DNA from: Trinickia terrae
GTDB lineage: Bacteria > Pseudomonadota > Gammaproteobacteria > Burkholderiales > Burkholderiaceae
Direction: 5' to 3'
Assembly (NCBI RefSeq): GCF_005144415.1
Contig: NZ_SWJE01000007.1
Span: forward strand, 186,001 to 250,000
DNA: 64,000 nt
The notes below the pieces were generated by a model, which searched no databases, was not told the DNA's origin, and worked only from the letters and a program-made list of their open reading frames with translations. Positions 56,496-64,000 of the stretch are shown in pieces. Position numbers and translations under genes: made by a program. Within the stretch, counting starts at the first letter, position 1. Each line of letters begins with the position of its first letter.

Positions 56496-57707
56496 ATGTA
56501 CCGATTTTCCCGCGCGTTTGTAAACCCTGCGAGCTCGCCAATACGGGATCTTTTCAAGTATCTCAGCGATCCCGAGATGATTTCCTTCGCAGGAGGGTAC
56601 CCAGATACCAAGCTGTTCGATGTCGAAGGCCTCGGGGAGGCCTCCAGGCGCGCGTACAAGGACAGCCTCTCATGTCTTCAGTACGGCAGTACCGAAGGCA
56701 TTGCCAAGTTGAAGACCGAGCTCATTTGTCTCATGGAAAAGCGTGGGGTGAAGACGAGCTCGGAAAACGTGGTCATCACAACCGGCTCGCAGCAAGCTTT
56801 CGACCTGTTGCTGCGGGTCCTCGTGAACCCGGGCGATGTGGTGCTTGTCGAGAGTCCGACATATTCGTCAAATATCCAGGCCGCCCGTGTACACGGCGCG
56901 CGAGTCGTTCCTGTGCAAACGGACACCGACGGGCTCGACGTCGCAGACCTCGAGCGGGTGCTCGACGGTATTCGTTCCGAGGCAGACCGTCCGAAGCTGC
57001 TTTATACCGTATCGACTTTCGGCAATCCCACAGGAGCAACTCTCTCACTGCAACGCCGCCTGCGTCTGCTGGAGTTGGCCGTCAAGCATCGATTTGTGAT
57101 CGTTGAGGACGATCCATACGGAGATCTTCGATTCTCCGGCGAGAGCATACCCTCATTGAAAGCACTCACTGGTGAGCTCAAGGGCAGCGACGACTGGGTC
57201 GTGCACATCGGCAGCCTCTCGAAGATTGTCGCACCGGGCTTACGAGTCGGCTGGAGCATTTCACCGGCACCGATCGCCTATCGCTGCTACATCGCGAAAC
57301 AAAGCGCGGACGTTGGCAGTTCGCCGTGGACGCAAGGTATTGCGGCGGAATACCTGTCCAGCGGCGCGCTGGACCTGCAAGTCGAAAGGATCCGTCACGG
57401 GTATGGGGAGAAGTGCCGTGCGCTATGCGCCTTCCTCCGCGAGCTCATGGGCGAGGCACTCACGTTTCATGAACCCAGTGGAGGCATGTTCGTCTGGGCC
57501 AAACTCAACGGTGAGCTGCCGGCTGCCGAACTGTTGAAAGAGTCCATCGGCCGAAAGGTGATGTTTGTTCCCGGAGCCGGATTTCACGTCAATGATCCGG
57601 TTCTGTCGACTCTTCGGCTTTCGTTTGCCGCACCGTCGGTCGCAAACATCAACGTGGGTGTCAAGCGCCTCGCTGAGACATGGGACGCAATTCGCGCCCG
57701 CATTTGA
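56496..57707 (+). CDS. PLP-dependent aminotransferase, fold type I (2-aminoadipate/MocR-like class)
   Basis: 403 residues. FVNPASSPIRDLFKYLSDPE and ISFAGGYPDTKLFD open like LysN/KYAT-type enzymes; VSTFGNPTGATLSLQRRLRL, VIVEDDPYGDLRFSGE and the PLP-Lys in HIGSLSKIVAPGLRVGWSIS. It converts an amino acid (aromatic, adipate-type or sulfur-containing) to its 2-oxo acid, the probable substrate for the ThDP decarboxylase at 53291. The ATG at 56496 lies 50 bp after the aldehyde dehydrogenase. Confidence 0.88.
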   Translation: MYRFSRAFVNPASSPIRDLFKYLSDPEMISFAGGYPDTKLFDVEGLGEASRRAYKDSLSCLQYGSTEGIAKLKTELICLMEKRGVKTSSENVVITTGSQQAFDLLLRVLVNPGDVVLVESPTYSSNIQAARVHGARVVPVQTDTDGLDVADLERVLDGIRSEADRPKLLYTVSTFGNPTGATLSLQRRLRLLELAVKHRFVIVEDDPYGDLRFSGESIPSLKALTGELKGSDDWVVHIGSLSKIVAPGLRVGWSISPAPIAYRCYIAKQSADVGSSPWTQGIAAEYLSSGALDLQVERIRHGYGEKCRALCAFLRELMGEALTFHEPSGGMFVWAKLNGELPAAELLKESIGRKVMFVPGAGFHVNDPVLSTLRLSFAAPSVANINVGVKRLAETWDAIRARI

Positions 57708-57943
57708 GCGTCGATTAGCGGGTGGTATTTGCCCGAGGCGCCACGTTCTGTGCGTGCCCGCGAAAGGCGGACAAGAGGATGGTTTGCATCATTCACCGAT
57801 CTTTAAAAATTCCGATGCTCAGAGACGTTTCTTTGCGCTTTTCTTCGGATTCCGTAGTCTATAGCATTGGTTGATGCCATTTTCGATGGTTGCCTCGGCA
57901 AGCTCGACCGAAGCAAACCGGTCAGAAGGGAGCAGCGGGTTCC

Positions 57944-58750
57944 ATGAACATACTAGTGAAGGTCGACGAGATCGCAGGGCAGATTCCAGATGGATGCCGC
58001 CTTGCCTTGCCCGTTGACTATGCGGGGGTTGCCATGGCCGTCACGCGCCCTCTGATCAGGCGGGCGCCGAAGCGACTTGCCCTGGTGGGCGTGCCGACGG
58101 CTGGGCTGCAGTTCGACATGTTAATTGGCGCAGGTCTGGTTGAAAGCGTGGAAACAAGCGCGGTTAGTCTCGGCGAGGCAGGTGGAGCACCATGCTTTAT
58201 GAGAGCTGTCTCGCGAGGCGAAATTCGGCTTCTCGACAGCACCTGCCCCGCCATACACGCAGGGTTGATCGCCTCGCAAAAGGGGGCTCCATTCTTGACG
58301 CTACGGGGACTCATTGGCAGTGACGTGCTGGCAAATCGCAAGGATTGGCGGGTTATCCAAAATCCCTTCTCTGACCATGACGACCCTGTGGTCGCGATTC
58401 CGCCGTTGACCCCCGACGTTTCAATCTTCCATGCGCCCATGGCCGACTGCGAGGGCAACATTTGGCTGGGGCGGCGTCGCGAGCTCGCCACGATGGCCTA
58501 TGCCAGCCGCCGCACTTTTGTGACCGTGGAACGGATAAGCGAGCGTAGCCTTTTCGAAAACGAAACGATGGCCTCAGGCGTGTTGCCGGCACTTTACGTC
58601 GACGGAATCGCGCTCGTGCCGCGGGGCGCGCGACCGTATGGTTTGTGGGGCGAGTATCAGCCGGATACGGCGGAGTTGCTGCGCTACGCGCAAATGGCAC
58701 GCACTGGAGAAGGTTTTCAAGCCTGGCTGGATGAAGGGGACGCAGCATGA
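57944..58750 (+). CDS. CoA-transferase subunit A
   Basis: 268 residues. ILVKVDEIAGQIPDGCRLAL, RRAPKRLALVGVPTAGLQFD and PDVSIFHAPMADCEGNIWLG match family I CoA-transferase alpha subunits, with glutaconate and IpdA-type enzymes the nearest style. The next gene is the B subunit (ATGA overlap). It moves CoA to a carboxylic acid made upstream in the run; the acid is unknown. GAAGGGAG precedes the ATG at 57944. Confidence 0.85.
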   Translation: MNILVKVDEIAGQIPDGCRLALPVDYAGVAMAVTRPLIRRAPKRLALVGVPTAGLQFDMLIGAGLVESVETSAVSLGEAGGAPCFMRAVSRGEIRLLDSTCPAIHAGLIASQKGAPFLTLRGLIGSDVLANRKDWRVIQNPFSDHDDPVVAIPPLTPDVSIFHAPMADCEGNIWLGRRRELATMAYASRRTFVTVERISERSLFENETMASGVLPALYVDGIALVPRGARPYGLWGEYQPDTAELLRYAQMARTGEGFQAWLDEGDAA

Positions 58751-59478
58751 GCCATGCGACGCCGCGCGAGTTACTCATTGCCACGATTGCGCAGCTATTG
58801 GATGGCGTGCGCCACGTTGCGGTCGGCTCTTCTTCACCCATTCCGGCCGCAGCCGCGATGTTGTTGCGCGCCCAGAAGGAGATAGCAGGCGAGCCACCGG
58901 TCAGGCTCTCGATTCTAGGGTCGGTCAAGCACAACTTCTTCACTAATGGTTCCGTGGAGTTGTTCGATTGCGCCGGCCAAGGTCGTATCGACGCATTCTT
59001 CCTTGGCGGAGGGCAGATCGACGGCCACGGGAATATCAACCTTGTCGGGATCGGAGACTACCCGGCCACCAAGGTGAGATGGCCGGGTTCATTCGGGTCA
59101 GCCTATCTATACTTTGTAGTACCAAGGGTAATTCTGTTTCGTGAGGAGCACACTCCTCGCGTGCTGGTCGACAGAGTCGACTTCATCAGCGCACCTGGAG
59201 TCAGTGCGCCGCAGGTGTATCGAATGGGCGGTCCGTACGCGCTGCTGACGGGAATGGCGTTGTTCACGTTTGAGAAGGATAAGGGGCGCTTTCGTCTCGT
59301 CAGTCTGCATCCGGGGCGCACGCTTAGTGAGGTTCGCGAGGCGACCGGGTTCGAATTCGATGTCGATGATGGTCTGCGCACGACCCCCGATCCCGCCCCG
59401 CCTACTCTTGCGTTGCTTCGGGGGCGTATCCGCGAGGAACTTCGCGAAACGTATCCAGAATTCGTATCCCAACTTTGA
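58747..59478 (+). CDS. CoA-transferase subunit B
   Basis: 243 residues. HVAVGSSSPIPAAAAMLLRA, FFLGGGQIDGHGNINLVGIG and PRVLVDRVDFISAPG match family I beta subunits of the IpdB/glutaconate type. It forms a heteromer with subunit A, whose stop overlaps its start. A CaiB-type CoA-transferase follows after 15 bp, so two different CoA-transferases lie in one transcript. Confidence 0.87.
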   Translation: MSHATPRELLIATIAQLLDGVRHVAVGSSSPIPAAAAMLLRAQKEIAGEPPVRLSILGSVKHNFFTNGSVELFDCAGQGRIDAFFLGGGQIDGHGNINLVGIGDYPATKVRWPGSFGSAYLYFVVPRVILFREEHTPRVLVDRVDFISAPGVSAPQVYRMGGPYALLTGMALFTFEKDKGRFRLVSLHPGRTLSEVREATGFEFDVDDGLRTTPDPAPPTLALLRGRIREELRETYPEFVSQL

Positions 59479-59493
59479 CAGAAAAGGCTACTC

Positions 59494-60687
59494 ATGTGGA
59501 ATGAGTCTACAGGCTCGAAAGGGGCACTTGCCGGGCTTAGGGTGATTGACGCAAGCCGTGTTCTAGGCGGGCCGTTTTGCGGTCAGATTTTGGCGGACCA
59601 TGGTGCAGACGTGATCAAAGTCGAGCCCCCTGCAGGGGACGAGACTCGCACGTGGGGACCTCCGTTTGCCGGCGATGCGGCGAGCTATTTTATCGGTGTC
59701 AACCGCAACAAACGCGGTGTGTCGATTGACATGAGCCGGCCGGCCGGCCAGGAGCTGTTGATGCGGCTTCTCGAGACGGCCGACGTCTTTATCGAGAACT
59801 TCAAGATTGGGACCCTCGAGCGCTGGGGCTTGGGTAGCGAGACGCTGCAAGAACGTTATCCGCGACTCGTACATTGCCGTATTTCAGGTTTCGGCGCTGA
59901 TGGCCCGTATGGTGGCCTGCCGGGTTATGACGCTGCCGTGCAAGCCATGACGGGAATCATGAGCGTGAATGGCGAGGAAGGGGGCGATCCGCTTCGCGTA
60001 GGGGTGCCGGTCATTGATCTCGTGACCGGCCTGAATGCCGTGATCGGCATTTTGCTGGCAGTTAATGAGCGCAACGAGAGTGGTCGCGGACAATTTGTCG
60101 AGTCGACGCTCTATGACGCAGGCGTTTCGCTCCTGCATCCCCAGTTGCCCAACTTTTACCTGAATGGGAGGGTTCCAGCCCGGTCAGGAAACAAGCATCC
60201 CAATATCACGCCGTACGACGCGTTTGAAACACGGACGTCGCAACTGTTCCTCGCCGTGGGGAACAACCGCCAGTTCGCAACGCTTTGCCGCGTGCTGGGA
60301 CGTCCTGAACTGTCTGCCGACCCGCGCTTCGCTACCAACGCATTGCGAAACGAGCACAAAAAAGAACTGCGCGCAGAGCTAGAGGACCTGCTGCGGCAAC
60401 ATGACTGCACGACGATCGCCCGTGAACTGATTGGCGCTGGCGTGCCTTGTGGGCCGGTACGCACGTTGGACGAAGTCGTAGACGATCCGCACACGCATCA
60501 CCGTGGAATGATCGTGGACATTGGGGAATATCGTGGCACCGGGAGCCCGGTCAAGCTCTCGCGTACGCCCGCCGCTTACAGGCTGAGCCCGCCGGCGTTC
60601 GCACAGCACACTGATGAGGTTCTGCTGGAACATGGCTTGGATCCAAGTCATTATGCGTCGGTGCTACCGCGTCGTCCAGGCGTGTGA
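59494..60687 (+). CDS. CaiB/BaiF (class III) CoA-transferase
   Basis: 397 residues. LRVIDASRVLGGPFCGQILA, HGADVIKVEPPAGDETRTWG, FIGVNRNKRGVSIDMSRPAG, FGADGPYGGLPGYDAAVQAM; the catalytic Asp is probably Asp175 in RVGVPVIDLVTGLNAVIG. Class III enzymes activate acids such as oxalate, carnitine or, in Variovorax, 3-sulfinopropionate. With a thiol dioxygenase later in the run, the latter is worth testing. AAAGG lies upstream of the start. Confidence 0.9.
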   Translation: MWNESTGSKGALAGLRVIDASRVLGGPFCGQILADHGADVIKVEPPAGDETRTWGPPFAGDAASYFIGVNRNKRGVSIDMSRPAGQELLMRLLETADVFIENFKIGTLERWGLGSETLQERYPRLVHCRISGFGADGPYGGLPGYDAAVQAMTGIMSVNGEEGGDPLRVGVPVIDLVTGLNAVIGILLAVNERNESGRGQFVESTLYDAGVSLLHPQLPNFYLNGRVPARSGNKHPNITPYDAFETRTSQLFLAVGNNRQFATLCRVLGRPELSADPRFATNALRNEHKKELRAELEDLLRQHDCTTIARELIGAGVPCGPVRTLDEVVDDPHTHHRGMIVDIGEYRGTGSPVKLSRTPAAYRLSPPAFAQHTDEVLLEHGLDPSHYASVLPRRPGV

Positions 60688-60833
60688 GAAAAAGGCGAGG
60701 TCTAAAGAAACTCAGAGCTGAAACTGCACATGGTGCAGGTGCGCGATCGTATTTTCACTAGTGCTTTCCGAACGCGAGAAAAGAAGTCTGCAGTATTAAA
60801 CATATATCAAACACAATTTCACGAGGAAAACCC

Positions 60834-61184
60834 ATGTCGCAGATTACTCGACACGAACGCAACCACCGCCGCAGCCGGGCCGTGGTGCACGGCAACACCC
60901 TCTATATCGGCGGCCAGATCGGTACCGATCTGGATGGCGACATCACCACGCAGACTCGACAGGCACTCGAGCAAGTTGATCGATTGCTGGCTGCTTCGGG
61001 CAGCGAGCGCAAGAAGGTGCTGTCAGTCACCCTCTGGCTGAAGTCGATGGACGACTTCGATGCCATGAACGCGGTCTGGGATGTCTGGATCGACACAAAC
61101 GAGCCTCCCGCAAGATGTTGTGGTCAGGTTGAGATGGCTAACCCCCGTATTCTGTTCGAGATCACGGCGGTCGCCGCTATCTAG
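60834..61184 (+). CDS. RidA-family protein
   Basis: 116 residues: ITRHERNHRRSRAVVHGNTL, YIGGQIGTDLDGDITTQTRQ, KKVLSVTLWLKSMDDFDAMN and PPARCCGQVEMANPRILFEI. It is short and lacks the N-terminal Ser-Tyr of canonical RidA; the active-site arginine may be Arg in PPARCC. It would quench imines from the aminotransferase or an amino-acid oxidase. CGAGGAAAA precedes the ATG. Confidence 0.85.
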   Translation: MSQITRHERNHRRSRAVVHGNTLYIGGQIGTDLDGDITTQTRQALEQVDRLLAASGSERKKVLSVTLWLKSMDDFDAMNAVWDVWIDTNEPPARCCGQVEMANPRILFEITAVAAI

Positions 61185-61477
61185 GGGCGCATTCGGGTGG
61201 CCGTAGGGCCGTCGGCCTGCGGATAGGCAAGGCGATCCGAGGAGGGCGGTCACGAGTGCCGTACTCTCACTCAAGTCAAGATCTTGTTTGCGGGACGCCA
61301 GGGGGTGTCCTCCGTCGCTCAACCTGGCGCGGCACCTGCAGCCACCTCTCCCTTGAACTGGCCTCAGCTCGTCGAGCTTTGCATTGTCGGGGGAGCGGCA
61401 TCCCACAATTCACTCTTTCCGATACTGAGCCCCATAAATATGCGCTTTAGTTCAGGATTGCGAAAACATAAGATGAC
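61185..61477. other. Intergenic region before the GST gene
   Basis: About 290 bp. No gene or strong terminator seen. The AT-rich end (61430-61475) could hold a promoter for the GST-reductase-dioxygenase genes. Confidence 0.4.
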
Positions 61478-62131
61478 ATGGAGATCAATCAGACAAGCGG
61501 TATCAAGATGATGCAGCTCTACTCATGGCCGACGCCGAATGGACACAAAGTCCACATAATGCTCGAGGAATGCGAGCTTTCGTATCGTCTATATCCAATC
61601 AACATTCGGGAAGGCGACCAATTTCGTCCCGAGTTTTCTGCAGTCGCTCCGAATCAAAAAATACCGGTGCTCGTCGATAGTTGCGGTCCAGAAGGCCAGC
61701 CGATCTGCGTGTTCGAATCCGGCGCCATCCTGCTTTATCTAAGCGAAAAAGCAGGCCGCCTGCTCCCCACGAGTCCCCGCGGTCGCTATGAAGCCGTTCA
61801 GTGGCTCATGTTCCAGATGAGCGCGGTTGGACCGATGTTTGGACAGTCAAACCACTTTAGGTACGCATGCGGGGAGTCCATTCCCTATGCAATCGAGCGC
61901 TACGGCAACGAAGTGCGGCGCATTCATGGGGTGCTGGATCGAGCTCTTGCCTCGCGCACTTATCTCGCGTCTGATGAATATTCAATCGCGGACATCGCCG
62001 TCTATCCCTGGCTGGTGTCGTCGGAAAAGCACGGCATTGACTGGAGCGATTACCCCAACTTACGCCGCTGGTTGGAGGTAATCGGCCAGCGCCCGGCTGT
62101 CCAAAAAGGTATGTCTGTTTTTTCAGCCTGA
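61478..62131 (+). CDS. Glutathione S-transferase, YghU/YfcG-like (disulfide-bond oxidoreductase)
   Basis: 217 residues. Thioredoxin-like N-domain (MQLYSWPTPNGHKVHIMLEE, NQKIPVLVD cis-Pro, VFESGAILLYLSEKAGRLLP) and an all-helical C-domain (SIADIAVYPWLVSSEKHGID). The TPNGHKV motif is that of the YghU/YfcG class, which have disulfide reductase activity with glutathione. It is followed by a glutathione-reductase-like gene 25 bp downstream. The true start could be ATG 61511. Confidence 0.9.
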   Translation: MEINQTSGIKMMQLYSWPTPNGHKVHIMLEECELSYRLYPINIREGDQFRPEFSAVAPNQKIPVLVDSCGPEGQPICVFESGAILLYLSEKAGRLLPTSPRGRYEAVQWLMFQMSAVGPMFGQSNHFRYACGESIPYAIERYGNEVRRIHGVLDRALASRTYLASDEYSIADIAVYPWLVSSEKHGIDWSDYPNLRRWLEVIGQRPAVQKGMSVFSA

Positions 62132-62156
62132 CATCGTCATTGAAACAGAGAAGTTC

Positions 62157-63518
62157 ATGTCTGCGGATTTTGATCTCATAGTGATAGGTGGGGGCTCTGG
62201 CGGCATCGCAGCCGCGAGACGTGCGGCGTCCTACGGCGCACGAGTGTTGCTGCTGGAAGCTTCCCGGATTGGCGGCACCTGTGTGCTTCGTGGATGCGTT
62301 CCCAAGAAATTGATGATGTACGCGGCATCCTTTTCTCGTGCCATGGCCGAGGCGAGCGGCTATGGTTGGACCGCGGTCTCCGGGCACTTCCAATTGGAGG
62401 GCTGGGCCGAGGCGAAAAAGCGCGAGCTGAAGCGATTGGAACAGATTTACCAGAAAATGCTTGCCGATTCCGACGTCGAAGTACTAATCGGACATGCCCG
62501 GATTGCTGGAGCACGTTCTGTCGCCGTAGCGGACCGCAAGCTGAGTGCGGAACGAATCCTGATTGCGACGGGCAGTTCGACGGACCGCGGGGCGCTGCCC
62601 GGCCTGGCGCACGCGTGGAGTTCGGACGATGTACTGGATTTGCGCAGGCTTCCTTCTTCCCTTCTAGTGATTGGCGGTGGATATATCGCGGTCGAGTTTG
62701 CAAGCATTCTGGCCGATCTTGGTGTCCGGGTGACAATTGCGTTTCGCGCGGACCTTCCGCTGCGCGGTTTCGACGACGACCTTCGAAACAGCGTCGCCGA
62801 GGGGCTCAAAGCTCGCGGCGTAAATGTGGTCGCTCAGTCGCAAATGCAATCGCTCGGGCGAACTCCCGGGGGCTTCGTGCTGTACAGGGCGAATGGTGAG
62901 CCGTTGCACGCAGAAGCGGTTCTCAATGCCACGGGCCGCAAACCCTGCGTTGAGTCGCTTGGCTTGGCCACTGCCGACGTCCGGCTCGACGAGAAGGGCG
63001 CCATCGTCGTCGACAATCGGAGCCGCACGACGGCCAGCGGAATATGGGCGATCGGCGACGTAACTAACCGCGCAAACTTGACACCTGTTGCGATCGCCGA
63101 AGGCCGGGCCTTTGCGGACACAGAATTTGGTGGCCGTCCGACCGAAGTTGACCATCGTATCGTCGCGAGCGCCATCTTCTGTGATCCACCCGCTGCGTGC
63201 GTGGGACTTACCGAGGCACAAGCCAGTTCAATTGGACCCGTAGATATCTATGAGGCGCATTTTCGACCAATGCGTACAGCTTTCATTGGAAGCCAGGAAC
63301 GCACGTACATGAAGATGGTGGTCGACGGCCATACCGGCCGCGTACTGGGTGTTCATATGTTCGGCACTGACGCACCAGAGATTATTCAGGCACTCGCCGT
63401 TTCCGTGACAGCAGGCATCACGAAGAAGGATTTTGATCGGACGATGGCGCTGCACCCAACATCTGCCGAAGAATTTGTCCTGATGCGAGATCCGACCCGC
63501 AAACACCGTCGGCCCTAG
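62157..63518 (+). CDS. gor: Glutathione-disulfide reductase-like FAD enzyme
   Basis: 453 residues of the pyridine nucleotide-disulfide oxidoreductase family. FAD motif VIGGGSGGIAAARRAASYGA, redox-active Cys42/Cys47 in GGTCVLRGCVPKKL, NADPH motif VIGGGYIAVEFASILADLGV, and the C-terminal His-Glu in MALHPTSAEEFVLM. The GGTCVxRGCVPKKL form is that of glutathione reductases. Its setting next to GST and a thiol dioxygenase leaves open reduction of another disulfide, such as 3,3'-dithiodipropionate or cystine. Confidence 0.9.
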   Translation: MSADFDLIVIGGGSGGIAAARRAASYGARVLLLEASRIGGTCVLRGCVPKKLMMYAASFSRAMAEASGYGWTAVSGHFQLEGWAEAKKRELKRLEQIYQKMLADSDVEVLIGHARIAGARSVAVADRKLSAERILIATGSSTDRGALPGLAHAWSSDDVLDLRRLPSSLLVIGGGYIAVEFASILADLGVRVTIAFRADLPLRGFDDDLRNSVAEGLKARGVNVVAQSQMQSLGRTPGGFVLYRANGEPLHAEAVLNATGRKPCVESLGLATADVRLDEKGAIVVDNRSRTTASGIWAIGDVTNRANLTPVAIAEGRAFADTEFGGRPTEVDHRIVASAIFCDPPAACVGLTEAQASSIGPVDIYEAHFRPMRTAFIGSQERTYMKMVVDGHTGRVLGVHMFGTDAPEIIQALAVSVTAGITKKDFDRTMALHPTSAEEFVLMRDPTRKHRRP

Positions 63519-63636
63519 CGTGGTGATTGTGTAGTCGCTCTTAAATACTGAGAGTTACTCGCCTGAAATGGCGCGGTGCGCTGGACCTCAGGATACGCCG
63601 CAAGGATTTTTCAAGCTCATCTAAAGGAGACGTGAG

Positions 63637-64000
63637 ATGGCTCTCCCCGCTGTATTCACACAATTTGTCGACGGAATGACCCGTGTGCTGGACGCGGGAA
63701 CTCAGGACGAGCCTCGTATTCTCGAAATGGGAGGAGAGCTTCTTCGGAATCTCGTCGCTCGGGACGACTGGTTGCCGGATGAATTCGCCCAACCCCATCC
63801 GCAGTACTACGGGCAGTATCTGCTGTACGCCGACCCAAGGGACAGGTTCTCGGTCGTCAGCTTCGTCTGGGGCCCCGGCCAGCAGACGCCTATTCACGAT
63901 CACACGGTATGGGCGTTGATTGGCATGTTAAGAGGAATGGAGTGCTCCGAACGATTCTTGCCGCAGGGTGATGGCAAGCCGATGAAGCCGCTTGGCCTTG
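63637..64000 (+). CDS. Cysteine dioxygenase / 3-mercaptopropionate dioxygenase family (3' end cut)
   Basis: The first 121 codons are present. It is a cupin thiol dioxygenase: FSVVSFVWGPGQQTPIHDHT carries two iron-binding histidines, His87 and His89; the third lies beyond the window. These enzymes oxidise cysteine or 3-mercaptopropionate to the sulfinate. AAAGGAGA lies just before the ATG at 63637. It follows the glutathione-reductase-like gene by about 120 bp on the same strand. Confidence 0.85.
   Translation, partial: MALPAVFTQFVDGMTRVLDAGTQDEPRILEMGGELLRNLVARDDWLPDEFAQPHPQYYGQYLLYADPRDRFSVVSFVWGPGQQTPIHDHTVWALIGMLRGMECSERFLPQGDGKPMKPLGL

Noticed and set aside
60798-60820. ATATCAAACACAATTTCA before the second Rid gene, similar to the palindromes at 702 and 1046
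   Set aside because: It matches only in the left arm and has no dyad symmetry; probably chance in an AT-rich leader.

Overview
The window looks like a chromosomal segment of a GC-rich betaproteobacterium of the Burkholderia/Paraburkholderia type. The grounds are strongly GC-biased codon use, Burkholderia-style gene families (XRE-cupin regulators, TonB-ExbB-ExbD-ExbD, an aryl-CoA operon for 2-aminobenzoate, ectoine utilisation) and dense head-to-tail operons with ATGA/GTGA overlaps. This assignment comes from reading the sequence only. I saw no rRNA, tRNA, CRISPR array, transposase or integrase gene.

Region 1 (1-18.4 kb): a secreted-protein fragment, a VOC protein and an XRE-cupin regulator with palindromic candidate operators. 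Then come a TonB-dependent receptor, TonB, ExbB, two ExbD and a TPR protein, a YejABEF-type peptide importer, an RND permease without adaptor or outer-membrane channel, and a second XRE-cupin regulator. Together they suggest energised outer- and inner-membrane uptake of a peptide-like solute plus an efflux step.

Region 2 (18.6-25 kb): a small unknown protein, a bidirectional terminator and a DUF3761-like secreted protein. Next is a two-gene AAA ATPase/DUF4276 cassette resembling anti-phage ATPase-TOPRIM pairs. It sits between a complete membrane-protein gene and a 196-bp partial copy of that gene's 3' end. A LytS/LytR-type two-component system follows.

Region 3 (25-33.4 kb): an eight-gene minus-strand operon for aerobic CoA-dependent degradation of 2-aminobenzoate or a related aryl acid (monooxygenase/reductase, SDR, MarR, enoyl-CoA hydratase, acyl-CoA dehydrogenase, thioesterase, Rid protein, CoA ligase). 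It has a readable sigma70 promoter overlapping a palindrome.

Region 4 (33.4-42.3 kb): about 1 kb of unexplained DNA, an NrtR-like NUDIX regulator facing an SPFH protein and a NAD-kinase-like protein across a double palindrome, an aminotransferase/aldehyde dehydrogenase pair, a truncated second aldehyde dehydrogenase sharing a 21-bp promoter element with the intact one, and a double-GNAT acetyltransferase.

Region 5 (42.4-53 kb): a less GC-biased stretch with a polar amino-acid ABC transporter, LysR regulator and FAD amino-acid dehydrogenase. Divergent from it is an ectoine-utilisation set (MocR-type regulator EnuR, DoeA, DoeB, DoeX) with matching palindromes before enuR and before doeA.

Region 6 (53.3-64 kb): a plus-strand catabolic run with a ThDP-dependent enzyme, aldehyde dehydrogenase, PLP aminotransferase, two-subunit CoA-transferase, CaiB-type CoA-transferase, RidA, glutathione transferase, glutathione-reductase-like enzyme and a thiol dioxygenase cut by the window end. 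Its order suggests catabolism of an amino acid or organosulfur compound through oxo acid, aldehyde, acid and CoA thioester, with thiol/disulfide chemistry at the distal end.
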